A stretch of 64,000 nt of DNA, from positions 82,463 to 146,462 of the forward strand of contig CAWEUU010000001.1 in assembly GCA_963812335.1 (NCBI GenBank), in the 5' to 3' direction. Source of the DNA: VRUE01 sp963812335 (GTDB taxonomy: Bacteria > Actinomycetota > Thermoleophilia > Solirubrobacterales > 70-9). A program made the translations under genes and the position numbers. How positions within the stretch are numbered: the stretch's first letter is position 1; each line of letters starts with the position of its first letter. The notes under the pieces are model-generated. The model had not been told where the DNA came from and did not search any database. It saw nothing but the letters and a program-made list of their open reading frames with translations. Below, in pieces: positions 1-8,313 of this stretch.

Positions 1-1006
1 GGCGCTTGCGATCCGCAGCAACCGCGAGCGGATGCTGGGAGTGGGCAAGGACGCCGAGGACGACCCGATCGCGCGGCTCGTCGCGGCGGGCGCCGGTCCC
101 GGTGAACGGCTCGAGCGGCGCGAACGCGTAGCCCGCAGCCGCGAGGCCCTGCAGGCGCTGAAGCCGGCGGAGCTGCGCGCCCTGACCCTGCTCGCAGCGG
201 GCTACTCCTACGCCGAGATCGGCCGCCAGACCGGCTACAGCCAGACCAAAGTGAACCGCTGCATCGCCGAGGGCCGGGAGCGTTTCCGCAGCCTGCTCAC
301 GTCGAGCGAGAGCGGCGGGCGCTGCACCGTGCTGGCGCCGCTGCTCTCGGCCTACTGCGACGGCGAGACGAGCGCCGAGGATGCGGCCGCCGTGCGCGAG
401 CATCTGCGCGCCTGCGCCGCCTGCCGCGCGGCGATGCGCGCCTACCGGGCGACGCCGGCCGCGGTCGCCGCGCTGGCGCCGCTGCTGCCGGTCTCGCGCT
501 CGCTGCTCGAACGGGCGCAGGAGCTCGCGATCGGCCTGCAGGCGCGACTGCCGGGAGGCGGCGGTACCGCCGAGGGCGGGGTCGGACAGGTGGCCGCCGC
601 GGGCGGGGCGCGAGGCGCCGGGATGGCGGCCCTGGCCAAGGGGCTGGCGATCTGCGCCGGCACGGTCGGCGGCGCCGCGGCCTGCGTCGCCACCGGCGTC
701 GCCCCGGCGCCGCTGGGGATCCAGCCCGAGCACGCCAGGGAGGCCAAGGTCGAGCGAGTCGCGGAGCGGGTGATCGAACAGGAGGTCCCGGCGGCGGTCG
801 AATACGAGCCGGCGCCGCCCGAGCCTCAACCGCAGACGAAGGCGGAGGAGCGCCGGGCCGAGCCGGCCGATGCCGAGCCGGCGGTGGAAACAAGCGAAGC
901 GGGAGCGGTCGAATACGCGCCACCGCAGCCCGAGCCGGCACCGTCGACCGGGGCGCCGCCGGCATCCGCAGCTGGGGGCGGCGCCGCGGGAGAGTTCGGG
1001 CCGTGA
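1..1006 (+). CDS. RNA polymerase sigma factor fused to anti-sigma zinc-finger and membrane segment (5' partial)
   Basis: The frame is open to the left edge, so the N-terminus (sigma region 2) lies outside the window; the first in-frame ATG is at 32 but is probably internal. Counting from that ATG, residues 41-85 form a sigma region 4 helix-turn-helix (YSYAEIGRQTGYSQTKVNR). Residues 124-131 hold HxxxCxxC (H124, C128, C131), the signature of zinc-finger anti-sigma domains. A hydrophobic stretch at about 198-225 could cross the membrane, and a Pro/Glu/Ala-rich tail follows. ECF sigma factor and zinc anti-sigma factor are normally separate proteins; here they sit on one chain. The stop overlaps the next start (GTGA), so the secreted product downstream is probably translationally coupled. 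I infer a membrane-tethered, self-inhibited sigma factor; the trigger is unknown. Confidence 0.8.
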   Translation, partial: ALAIRSNRERMLGVGKDAEDDPIARLVAAGAGPGERLERRERVARSREALQALKPAELRALTLLAAGYSYAEIGRQTGYSQTKVNRCIAEGRERFRSLLTSSESGGRCTVLAPLLSAYCDGETSAEDAAAVREHLRACAACRAAMRAYRATPAAVAALAPLLPVSRSLLERAQELAIGLQARLPGGGGTAEGGVGQVAAAGGARGAGMAALAKGLAICAGTVGGAAACVATGVAPAPLGIQPEHAREAKVERVAERVIEQEVPAAVEYEPAPPEPQPQTKAEERRAEPADAEPAVETSEAGAVEYAPPQPEPAPSTGAPPASAAGGGAAGEFGP

Positions 1007-2997
1007 ATGGCCGCAGACTGGCGGCGGGCCTGGTGGCACTTGCGGCGGCGCTTGCCTGGGTCAGCCCTCAGGCGGCCGCCGCGCCTCCCCCGCCGGACGG
1101 GCTCGCAGTCGCCGGCGGCGGCACCACCTGGAGCGCCGCCACCAGCTTTCAGCTCACCTGGTCGATTCCACCGCTCGGCGGCGGCCAGCCCCTCGTCGCG
1201 GCGCACTACAGGCTCCGCAACCCCGAAGGGGCGATCGCCGTCAGGGAAGCGATCGCCTGGACGGCAAACGCCGTTTCCGTGTCGGCGACGCACGGAGTGC
1301 CCGGCGTCTACACCGCGGAAATCTGGTTCGAGGACGCGGGCGGCGAGCCGGGTCCGGCCGCGACCGTGCAGTTTCGCTTCGACGACGTCCGCCCCGGCCC
1401 GGTCGAGCCTCTGCCCACGCCGGAATGGCTTGGCCGCGGCGCCTTCCCCCTGCGGATCCGGCTTGCCCACCCCGACGGCCCGCCGCCGCTCTCGGGAATC
1501 CGCGGCTACGCCGTCTCGATCGGTTCAGCCGCCACCGGCGCTCCCTGCCTCGCCGCCGATCGCTGCAGCGAGGCGGAGACGACGCTGCGCGGCGGGATCG
1601 GCGACGACGAGCTGACGGTCACCGCCCTGCCGGAGGGGACCAGCCATCTGCACGCAGTCGCCGTCTCGGGCACCGGGATGAAGTCGGGGTCGAGCGGTCA
1701 CGCGGTGCTGCGGGTCGATACGACCGACCCGGTCCTGCGGCTGAGCGGCCCGCCGGCGGGTTGGACCAACAGGGTTGTGCAGATCACCGCGCGGGCGACC
1801 GACGCCGGCGCGGGCATGACGCCGCGCAGCGGCGGCCCGCCGCCCTTCACCGCGATCCGGGTCGACGACGGCGCCCCGACCCAGGCGCTCGGGGCGACGG
1901 CGAAGAGCGAAGTGGTCGGCGAGGGCACTCACCGGATCGCCTACTACGCCCGCGACGCCGCCGGCAACGTGAACGACGGGACCCGCAGCAACGGCGTCGC
2001 CAACCGCCCGCCGCGGACGAGCTGGGTGTGGATCGACCGCACGGCGCCGATCGCTGCCTTCGCCAACAGCCAGGACCCGCGCGATCCCGATCTGCTGCGC
2101 GTCAAGATCGCCGACCCGCTTTCGGGGCCTGAACCGGCGCGGGGCTGGATCGGCGTACGGCGGGCCGGCTCGGGCGACCGCTTCGAGCGACTCCCGGTCG
2201 AGCCCCCCAGCGCGAACGAGCTGCGTGCCCGCTGGCACTCCGACGCCTACCCGCGGGGCGTTTACGAGTTCCGCGCCGTCGCCTACGACGCAGCTGGCAA
2301 CACGAGTGTCGTCGATCGCCGCCGGGACGGCTCGGCGATGGCGCTCTCCAATCCGCTGAAGGCGACCACCACCCTGCGTGCCCGCTTCCACCGCGGCCGA
2401 CTGCGCCGAAACGCACCCTTCGGCCGCCGAATCCGCGTCGCCGGCCGCCTCATCACGGGCAGGAACTCGCCGCTCAACGGAATGCCGGTGCGCGTAGTCG
2501 AGCGCTTCGCCAAAGGCACCCGGCCGGCCGTCCGGGTGACGACCGTGAGGACAGGCCACAGAGGCCATTTCGCACATCGCCTCGGCCGCGGCCCAACTCG
2601 CAAAATCGAGGTCAGCTTCGCCGGCACCCGAACGCTCGCGCGTTCAAACGCACGCAACCTGGAGCTCAGCGTGCGGAGCCGAGTGCGCCTTCACACCTCC
2701 TCCCGGGTCGCCAAGGTAGGCGGCGCCCCGATCCTCTTCCGAGGGCGAGTCGCAACCGGCGGCAGAACAACCCCGGCGCCCGAGTCGGTGCAGCTCCAAT
2801 TTCGTCTCCCCGGGCGAAGCTGGACCTCGTTCCGCACCCTGAAAACCAACCGCAATGGCCGCTTCCGCTATCGCTACAGCTTCAGCGACAACGACAGCCG
2901 AGGAATCCTTTTCCAGTTCCGAGCCTACGTCCAGACGCAGGAGAACTGGCCCTACGAGCCCGGAGGCTCGCGGCCAGTTCTCGTGCGCGGGAAATGA
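1003..2997 (+). CDS. Secreted Ig-like / cell-surface protein, 664 aa
   Basis: It starts with GTG at 1003, overlapping the sigma-factor stop by 4 bases. Residues 1-27 form a signal peptide (Arg-Arg, hydrophobic core, AAAA cleavage region). The middle shows repeated beta-sandwich hallmarks such as VDTTDPVLRLSGPPAGWTN and IDRTAPIAAFANS, typical of bacterial Ig-like repeats in surface proteins. The C-terminal third is Arg-rich with two repeat-like modules of the form GRLITGRNSPLNGMPVRVVE and FRGRVATGG, resembling carboxypeptidase-regulatory-like folds. No sortase motif or C-terminal membrane anchor is seen, so it may be fully secreted. It ends 6 bases before the convergent gene at 3004. Function is unknown; coupling to the sigma/anti-sigma gene suggests it belongs to that envelope response. 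Confidence 0.75.
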   Translation: MNGRRLAAGLVALAAALAWVSPQAAAAPPPPDGLAVAGGGTTWSAATSFQLTWSIPPLGGGQPLVAAHYRLRNPEGAIAVREAIAWTANAVSVSATHGVPGVYTAEIWFEDAGGEPGPAATVQFRFDDVRPGPVEPLPTPEWLGRGAFPLRIRLAHPDGPPPLSGIRGYAVSIGSAATGAPCLAADRCSEAETTLRGGIGDDELTVTALPEGTSHLHAVAVSGTGMKSGSSGHAVLRVDTTDPVLRLSGPPAGWTNRVVQITARATDAGAGMTPRSGGPPPFTAIRVDDGAPTQALGATAKSEVVGEGTHRIAYYARDAAGNVNDGTRSNGVANRPPRTSWVWIDRTAPIAAFANSQDPRDPDLLRVKIADPLSGPEPARGWIGVRRAGSGDRFERLPVEPPSANELRARWHSDAYPRGVYEFRAVAYDAAGNTSVVDRRRDGSAMALSNPLKATTTLRARFHRGRLRRNAPFGRRIRVAGRLITGRNSPLNGMPVRVVERFAKGTRPAVRVTTVRTGHRGHFAHRLGRGPTRKIEVSFAGTRTLARSNARNLELSVRSRVRLHTSSRVAKVGGAPILFRGRVATGGRTTPAPESVQLQFRLPGRSWTSFRTLKTNRNGRFRYRYSFSDNDSRGILFQFRAYVQTQENWPYEPGGSRPVLVRGK

Positions 2998-3003
2998 GGG
3001 CGC

Positions 3004-3504
3004 TTAGCGCAGCGCGGCGAGCTGGTCGCTTACCTGCCCGACCAGATCCTGCGCCCGCGACGTCTGCTCGTCGATCGCTTTGCGAACCCGCTGCTCAACC
3101 TCGGTGCGGTTCCTTTTCACCGTGGTCTGCACGGTGCGACGGCGTTTGCGCGCCTCGCGCTCGACTTTGTTGCGGGTCTTGCGCGCTTCGGTGCTCGCCT
3201 TGCGACGGGCGGTGGCGCCGCGACGCTCGCTGCGCTTGACAGTGCGGCGCAGCTGGGTGCCATAGGACTTGAGCTGTTTTTCGGCAGCGCTGCGGCCGGC
3301 GAACGGCTCGACCAGCTCGGTGACGCGGTCGCTGACCTCAAGCACGACGCCGACCGGGACGTCGACGGCGCTTTCGGCCGCGGCGCGGGCCTGCTCGGTG
3401 CGAGAAGGAACGGGGGCCGGAGTGCTTTTGGCCTGCGATTTCGCTTTCGAGTTGCTGCTTGCTCTACTGGAGCTGCTGCTTGCTTTACTGGTTTTGGTAG
3501 CCAT
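3004..3504 (-). CDS. Basic Ala/Lys/Arg-rich coiled-coil protein, probably SOS-controlled
   Basis: A 166-aa protein I do not recognise by family. Residues 1-35 are a Ser/Lys/Ala-rich tail (ATKTSKASSSSSRASS) without hydrophobic signal character. Residues 38-70 form a short acidic/hydrophobic segment (VDVPVGVVLEVSDRVTELVE). Residues 75-166 are a highly basic predicted long helix with many Arg-Lys clusters. The composition recalls nucleoid-associated or histone-like tails and the mycobacterial HbhA type, but homology is not shown. Two LexA-like palindromes lie 55-82 bases upstream of the ATG at 3504. That is the best clue to its role, which I infer to be DNA binding or compaction during DNA damage. 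It converges on the secreted protein gene at 2997. Confidence 0.65.
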   Translation of the reverse strand: MATKTSKASSSSSRASSNSKAKSQAKSTPAPVPSRTEQARAAAESAVDVPVGVVLEVSDRVTELVEPFAGRSAAEKQLKSYGTQLRRTVKRSERRGATARRKASTEARKTRNKVEREARKRRRTVQTTVKRNRTEVEQRVRKAIDEQTSRAQDLVGQVSDQLAALR

Positions 3505-3557
3505 TGAAGTTCATCCCTTCGGGAGTGGTTTGGGTCGGGGGGAGTTCGCGAGTGTAG

Positions 3558-3586
3558 CGAACGTATGTTCTTCCGAACACTTGTTC
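3558..3586 (-). promoter_or_regulatory. Two tandem LexA (SOS) boxes
   Basis: GAACGTATGTTC (3559-3570) and GAACACTTGTTC (3575-3586) both fit the GAAC-N4-GTTC core of the Gram-positive/actinobacterial LexA box, and each has a leading C. Their centres are 16 bp apart. A third inverted pair, gttcgc-N7-gcgaac, overlaps at 3544-3562. The sites sit directly upstream of the 166-aa basic protein and after the stop of the phosphatase gene, so the likely target is the basic protein. A weak -10 candidate (TACACT, minus strand) lies just inside the proximal box, as expected for repression. Confidence 0.7.
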
Positions 3587-3595
3587 TTAACCCGG

Positions 3596-4420
3596 CTACC
3601 CGGCTGCGTTACGGATAGTCGCGAGACCCAGCTCTCCGGCGGCGGCTGTGACCGGATAGCGCGCGTCGAGCCCGAGGCCCGCTTCGCCCGGCGCCAGCTC
3701 GCCGAATACGACGACGCCGCCGGCCTCGCGGGCGATCAGCTGCGCAGCGGCGATGTCGACCGACCGGCAGGGCCGCAGGCTGAGCATCCCGTCGAGCCGC
3801 CCGGCGGCGACGTAGGAGGCGGTGATCGCGATCGAGCCGATCACCCGCAGGCGGAACACCTGGCCGTCGAGCCCCTGCTCGAGGCCCCGCATGTTCCCCG
3901 GCGCCGCCGACTCGACCCCGAGCAGCTCGAGCGTCTCGTCGTCCGGGCCCACGGCGGTCGGCCGCCCGTCCAGCGTCGCGCCCTCGCCCCGCGCGGCGGC
4001 GAACTCCTCTCCGGCGCCGAAGTCGTAGACGTAGCCGAACTCGACGTCGGCCATCGAGGAACCCGACGCGACAGCGATGCTGAGGCTGTGCGACGGCAGC
4101 GTGCGCCGCGCGTTGAGCGAGCCGTCGATCGGGTCGATCACGACCCGCGCCGGGCCGCCCTCGCCGAAGACGACCTCGCCGCGCTCCTCGGAGATCGCGA
4201 CGAACGAGGCGCCCGCGCCGGCAAGCCGCTCGAGCTCGGCGAAGACCACGTCCTCGCAGCGGCGGTCGATCACAAGGCTGTGGTCGCCGCCCTCCCCCAC
4301 TCCCTCGTACTCGGTGCGTTCCTCGCGCCCGGGAGTCTGGTCGAACAGCCGCTGCTGCTCGGCAACGACGCGCCGGCAGATCGCCGGCCAGTCCGCGGAG
4401 AGAGCATCCATCGCGCGCAT
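3596..4420 (-). CDS. Inositol monophosphatase family protein
   Basis: A Mg-dependent sugar/inositol phosphate phosphatase of 274 aa. The metal-binding motifs are in order: the acidic SEE near residue 79, DPIDGS at 96-101, and SVDIAAAQLIAREAGG near 222, which matches the family WDxAAG motif with Ser-Val in place of Trp. The family covers inositol-1-phosphatase, histidinol-phosphatase and fructose bisphosphatase activities, and the substrate cannot be told from sequence. Two starts are close together (ATG at 4420 and 4411); the longer one is used. It is divergent from the helicase gene at 4474. Its stop lies just beyond the LexA boxes of the next gene, so co-transcription is possible but the SOS promoter is separate. 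Confidence 0.85.
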   Translation of the reverse strand: MRAMDALSADWPAICRRVVAEQQRLFDQTPGREERTEYEGVGEGGDHSLVIDRRCEDVVFAELERLAGAGASFVAISEERGEVVFGEGGPARVVIDPIDGSLNARRTLPSHSLSIAVASGSSMADVEFGYVYDFGAGEEFAAARGEGATLDGRPTAVGPDDETLELLGVESAAPGNMRGLEQGLDGQVFRLRVIGSIAITASYVAAGRLDGMLSLRPCRSVDIAAAQLIAREAGGVVVFGELAPGEAGLGLDARYPVTAAAGELGLATIRNAAG

Positions 4421-4473
4421 CCTATGGAGGCTGCCATGTCACCCCGGGGCATGGCTACAGGTAGCGTTGGAGC

Positions 4474-7311
4474 ATGCTTGCTCTCGCCGAGCCGCAGGAG
4501 CGTGCGATCGCCCACCGCGAGGGACCGCTGCTTCTCACCGGAGAGGCGGGGACGGGCAAGTCGGAGGTGCTGGCGCGGCGCTTCGAGCGCCTTGTCGGCG
4601 AGGGAATCGAGCCGCATCGCATTCTCGTCGTGACCTCGACGCAAGCGACTGCGCGGCGCCACCGGGCGCGGGTGGAGCAGCTCCTCGACCGACCGCTGGA
4701 GGAGCTCTGGATCGGCACCTGGGAGGAGACGGCCGAGCGACTGCTGCGCGGGTACGCGACCGCCGCCAACCTCGATCCCTTCTTCGGCGTGCTCGGCCGG
4801 GCCGAGCGTCTGGCGCTGCTGCTCGACCGCATCGATGAGCTGCCGCTGCGCAGCCGGCAGATCCGCGGCAACCCGGCCGGCCTGCTCGCCCGCCTGCTGG
4901 AGCAGATCGACGAGGTCAAGGCTGGCTCGGAGCCGCCTGAACCCGACCTTGCCGAGCTCGTTGCGGCTCATGACCGGATCCTCACCTCGGCCTGCAGTCT
5001 CGACCGGGGCGATGTCTATCTGACGCTGACACGACTCCTCGAGGACCGTCCCGACGTGCGCACCGCGATCGCGCATCGGTTCGAGTTCACGATGGTCGAC
5101 GAGTTGGAGGACACGACTCCCGCTCAACGGTCGATCCTCGCTGCCCTGGTCGCAGAGAACTCGAACCACATGTACACGGTTGACGGAACGGGCGAGTCGC
5201 CGGGGGTGTCCGACACCTCGCTGCAGGTCATCGAGCTGGAGCGGTTGTTCCGGGATCCGCCGACTCGGTTCTGGCGCTGCGCCAGTGAGCGGGCTCAGGC
5301 GCAGGCGGTGGCACGGGAGACCGAGCACCTGATCGCAAAGGGGACGGCACCGGAAGAGATCTGCGTGCTCGTCGAGCGGGAGGAGCACGGCGGGCCGGTC
5401 GCGGCGGCGATGGAGGAGCGGGGGATCCCGTTCCACCTCTCCGGACCGGCTGCGCTGTTCCAGCGACCCGAGGTGCGCGACGCGATCGCCTGGCTGCGCG
5501 TGCTTGCCGATCCCGGCGATTCGGCGGCGGCGGCGCGGGCGTTGACCCGACCGCCCGTGGAGCTGCGCTCTGCGGATCTCGCCCGGCTGACGACGATTGC
5601 CAGACGGCGCAAGCTCGACATGGTGTCCGCGTGCGAAGCCTCGCTGGAAAGCCCGCAGATATCGCCCGAGGCGCGGGAGCGGATCCAGTCCTTCTTGAAG
5701 CTCTACGGAACGGCGTCGGCGGTTATCGAGGAGCGGCGGGCAGATGTCTTCGTCCGCCGGCTCGTCGAGGCGGTCGGGCTGCGACGGCAGCGCCTTTTCG
5801 CCGCCCAACCCGAGGTCGCTGAGCGACTGCTGGGCTTGTCGCGGCTGGCTGAGCTGGCAGCGACCTGGGCACAGCGAGAGCCGAACGGCTCGACCAGGGA
5901 CTTCGTCCGCCATCTCAGCGCCATCTCAGACGCCGGGGTCGAACCCAGTGGTGTAAGCGAGCCTCCCGCCAGAAACGCGATCCAGGGGCTGACCCGCACG
6001 GCGGTCAAGGGGATGGAGTTCGAGCATGTCTTCGTGCTGGGCATGGAGCGCGAAGAAGATGCCGAGCGGATCGGCAGGCCGGCGCGGATCGGGCTTGTGC
6101 TGTCTCGGGTCGAGAGCGGCGAGGCTCGGCCGTCGCAGTTCCACGCCGACGCCCTGGCCACGGCTGAAGCAGAGGAGGAGCTGCACGAGGAGGAGCTGTT
6201 CGGGCCGGCCGAGGGGCTGCACGCGACCTACCGGGCGCTGCGCGAGCAGGTGCTGGAGGCGTCCTGGAGGGCGGGCCGCGAGTTGTCGGAGCCGCGGCTC
6301 GACACCGCGATCGACGTCAACCGGGCGATCGCCCGCTACCTGGAGCTGCTCAAGCTCGCGGCGCTCGCGCAGCGGCCGGGCGAGGAGGCCACGGCGGAGG
6401 CGATCGAGGCGGTCAACGGGCTGCTGCGCCAGGTCGCCACGCCGGAGCAGCAGACCGAGCTCGACGCCTCCTCGCTCGACTCCTACCTGCTCGGCTCCGA
6501 GCGCGAGCGCGAGGGGCGGCGCAAGCTGATCGACGCCCGCCAGGAGCCCTCACTGGAGGCCTTCCTGCCGCGCCGCGGCGACGGCGCGCTCAGCCTCTCC
6601 GCCTCCGACCTCGACCTCTACCTGACCTGCCCGCTGAAGTACAAGTTCGGGCGCGTCTTCGGCATCCCCCAGGAGCCGACGATCAACCAGCGCTTCGGGA
6701 TCCTGATCCACAACGTGCTCGAGCGCTTCCACAAGGAAGGCGACGACCAGGGCAGCGAGGAGGGGCTCAACCGGCTGATGGGCCTGTTCGAGGCGGGCTG
6801 GCGGCGCACCGGCTTCCGCAGCAGCGACGACGAGCTGCAGTTCCGCGACCGCGCACGCCAGGCGATGCGCCTCTACTGGGAGCTGGAGAGCGAGTCGGAG
6901 GGAGAGCCGGTCTGGCTGGAGCGCAAGTTCGACATCCGCATCGGCGAGCACCACGTGCGCGGGCGGGTCGACCGGATCGACCGGCTGCCGGGCGGCGACC
7001 ACGAGCTGATCGACTACAAGACCGGCGAGCGCAAGAGCGAAGCGGCGCTGGAGAGCGACCTGCAGCTGGCCCTCTACCGGGTCGCGGCGCGCCAGGCCTG
7101 GGACCTCGAGGCGAGCACCGGCAGCTACTACTACGTGCTCGACGCCGAGAAGGTCGCCGCGCCGGTCGGCCCCGACGACGCCGAGCGGGTCGAGCGCACC
7201 GTGCTGCAGGTCGGCGAGGGCGTGCTCGGCCAGGACTTCGAGCCCCGCCCCTCGCCGAAGGTCTGCAGCTGGTGCGACTACCGTCTGATCTGCCCCGCAG
7301 CAGAGAGCTGA
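4474..7311 (+). CDS. UvrD/AdnB-like helicase fused to PD-(D/E)XK nuclease, motor motifs degenerate
   Basis: A 945-aa protein with the layout of recombination helicase-nucleases (AdnAB/AddAB group). Walker A is intact (GEAGTGKS, residues 23-30). Motif II reads DELEDT near 207, against the usual DExQDT. Motif III lacks the usual DDDQSIY and reads VDGTGESPG. Motif V is TAVKGMEFEHVF at about 508. The motif VI arginine region is not recognisable. The C-terminal nuclease looks complete: GRVDRID near 829, LIDYKTG near 844, and a cysteine set with one Cys near 718 and CSWCDYRLIC near 930, the pattern of an Fe-S-stapled AddB/Cas4-like nuclease. I infer a weak or structural motor with an active nuclease, needing a partner subunit that is not in this window. 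It converges on the PAC2 gene. Confidence 0.85.
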   Translation: MLALAEPQERAIAHREGPLLLTGEAGTGKSEVLARRFERLVGEGIEPHRILVVTSTQATARRHRARVEQLLDRPLEELWIGTWEETAERLLRGYATAANLDPFFGVLGRAERLALLLDRIDELPLRSRQIRGNPAGLLARLLEQIDEVKAGSEPPEPDLAELVAAHDRILTSACSLDRGDVYLTLTRLLEDRPDVRTAIAHRFEFTMVDELEDTTPAQRSILAALVAENSNHMYTVDGTGESPGVSDTSLQVIELERLFRDPPTRFWRCASERAQAQAVARETEHLIAKGTAPEEICVLVEREEHGGPVAAAMEERGIPFHLSGPAALFQRPEVRDAIAWLRVLADPGDSAAAARALTRPPVELRSADLARLTTIARRRKLDMVSACEASLESPQISPEARERIQSFLKLYGTASAVIEERRADVFVRRLVEAVGLRRQRLFAAQPEVAERLLGLSRLAELAATWAQREPNGSTRDFVRHLSAISDAGVEPSGVSEPPARNAIQGLTRTAVKGMEFEHVFVLGMEREEDAERIGRPARIGLVLSRVESGEARPSQFHADALATAEAEEELHEEELFGPAEGLHATYRALREQVLEASWRAGRELSEPRLDTAIDVNRAIARYLELLKLAALAQRPGEEATAEAIEAVNGLLRQVATPEQQTELDASSLDSYLLGSEREREGRRKLIDARQEPSLEAFLPRRGDGALSLSASDLDLYLTCPLKYKFGRVFGIPQEPTINQRFGILIHNVLERFHKEGDDQGSEEGLNRLMGLFEAGWRRTGFRSSDDELQFRDRARQAMRLYWELESESEGEPVWLERKFDIRIGEHHVRGRVDRIDRLPGGDHELIDYKTGERKSEAALESDLQLALYRVAARQAWDLEASTGSYYYVLDAEKVAAPVGPDDAERVERTVLQVGEGVLGQDFEPRPSPKVCSWCDYRLICPAAES

Positions 7312-7313
7312 TT

Positions 7314-7352
7314 AGACGGCTGCAAACTAGCCAGGCTTGGTTTTCGCCGTCT
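7314..7352. terminator. Hairpin between convergent helicase and PAC2 genes
   Basis: agacggc (7314-7320) pairs with gccgtct (7346-7352), with a smaller aaac/gttt pairing inside the loop. It begins three bases after the helicase stop and ends on the PAC2 stop codon, so it could serve both directions. There is only a weak T-run (tttt at 7341-7344). Confidence 0.4.
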
Positions 7353-8215
7353 CAATCTCCCCGCTGTCGGAGAAAATTCTGGAACTCGCGCGCGATCGTG
7401 TCTGCGGAGGGCAGCTCGTCGCTGTCCTCGCCCAACTGCTCGGCCTGATCGGCCTCGATCCGCTCGACCAGTTCGGCGATTTCCGGGTTGGCGGCGACGG
7501 CGCGGCCGATCTGCTCCTCGTAGCTCGCCGTTTCCTCCTCCAGCTCGGTGGCGTCGACGGCGACCCCGGTCAGCCCCTCCAGCCGGCGCAGCAGCGCCAG
7601 CGCCGCCTTTGGGTTTGGGACCGCGGAGACGTAGTGCGGCACCGCCGCCCAGAGGGAGGCGGACGTCATCCCGAGCTGGCGACAGCAGTCGTGGACGACG
7701 CCGACGATGCCGGTCGGGCCCTCGTAGTTGGAGCGCTGCAGGTCCAACTCCTCGACCAGCTGCTCATCCGAAGCGAGACCGGTGATCGGCACCGGAAGGG
7801 TGTGCGAGACCTCGGCGACCAGCGCTCCGAGGGTGACGACCATCTCCACGCCGAGCGCGTCGGCGGCGGTCGCCACGGTCTCCGAGAAGGTGCGCCAGCG
7901 CAGGTTGGGCTCGGTGCCGTCGAAGAGGACGAGGTCACGATCGGCCCCGGGGATGCGAATCGCGATCAGGTCGTTCTGCGGCCACTCGATGTGGCGGGCC
8001 TGGCCTTCGCTGAGCACGATCGTCGGCCGCGTCGCCTGGAAGTCGAAGTAGTCCTCGGGGTCGATCTCGGCGATGCGCTCCGCGTCGAAGGAGTCGGCGA
8101 CCGCACCGAGAGCCGCCGAGGCGGCGCCGGCGGCGTCGTTCCAGCCGCGAAACGCGCAGACCAGAACCGGCGAGCGCAGCTGGGGGAGGTCCCCGTGCCA
8201 GGTCAATGAATCCAC
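7352..8215 (-). CDS. PAC2 family protein (proteasome-assembly-chaperone-like)
   Basis: A 287-aa soluble protein with the bacterial PAC2 pattern: an N-terminal FRGWNDAAGAAS motif near residue 23, an EDYFDFQATRP strand near 53, a central VVTLGALVAEVSHTLPVPI segment, and WAAVPHYVSAVPNPKAALAL near 189. A Glu-rich C-terminal helix follows. In actinobacteria PAC2 proteins are widespread and are thought to relate to proteasome or protein-fold functions; the biochemical role is not settled. The ATG at 8215 follows a short leader after a terminator-like hairpin, so it is probably transcribed alone. Confidence 0.85.
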   Translation of the reverse strand: MDSLTWHGDLPQLRSPVLVCAFRGWNDAAGAASAALGAVADSFDAERIAEIDPEDYFDFQATRPTIVLSEGQARHIEWPQNDLIAIRIPGADRDLVLFDGTEPNLRWRTFSETVATAADALGVEMVVTLGALVAEVSHTLPVPITGLASDEQLVEELDLQRSNYEGPTGIVGVVHDCCRQLGMTSASLWAAVPHYVSAVPNPKAALALLRRLEGLTGVAVDATELEEETASYEEQIGRAVAANPEIAELVERIEADQAEQLGEDSDELPSADTIAREFQNFLRQRGD

Positions 8216-8273
8216 AGAATCAGCGTAGACGATGCCTGGCGTTCGCAGGCCAAGCGGAGCAAGGACGCAGGGA

Positions 8274-8299
8274 GGCCGAATAGCGGAACCTATTTGGCC
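8274..8299 (-). terminator. Stem-loop downstream of the TauE/SafE pair
   Basis: ggccgaatag (8274-8283) and ctatttggcc (8290-8299) pair over 10 bp with one wobble and a 6-base loop. It lies 15 bases past the stop of the second TauE/SafE gene on the minus strand. Confidence 0.5.
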
Positions 8300-8313
8300 G
8301 ACTGAGGACGCCG

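Noticed and set aside
4270..5913. Long minus-strand ORFs opposite the helicase and many similar antisense frames
   Set aside because: They are high-GC shadow frames: Arg/Pro/Gly-rich, no motifs, and they cover conserved genes on the other strand.
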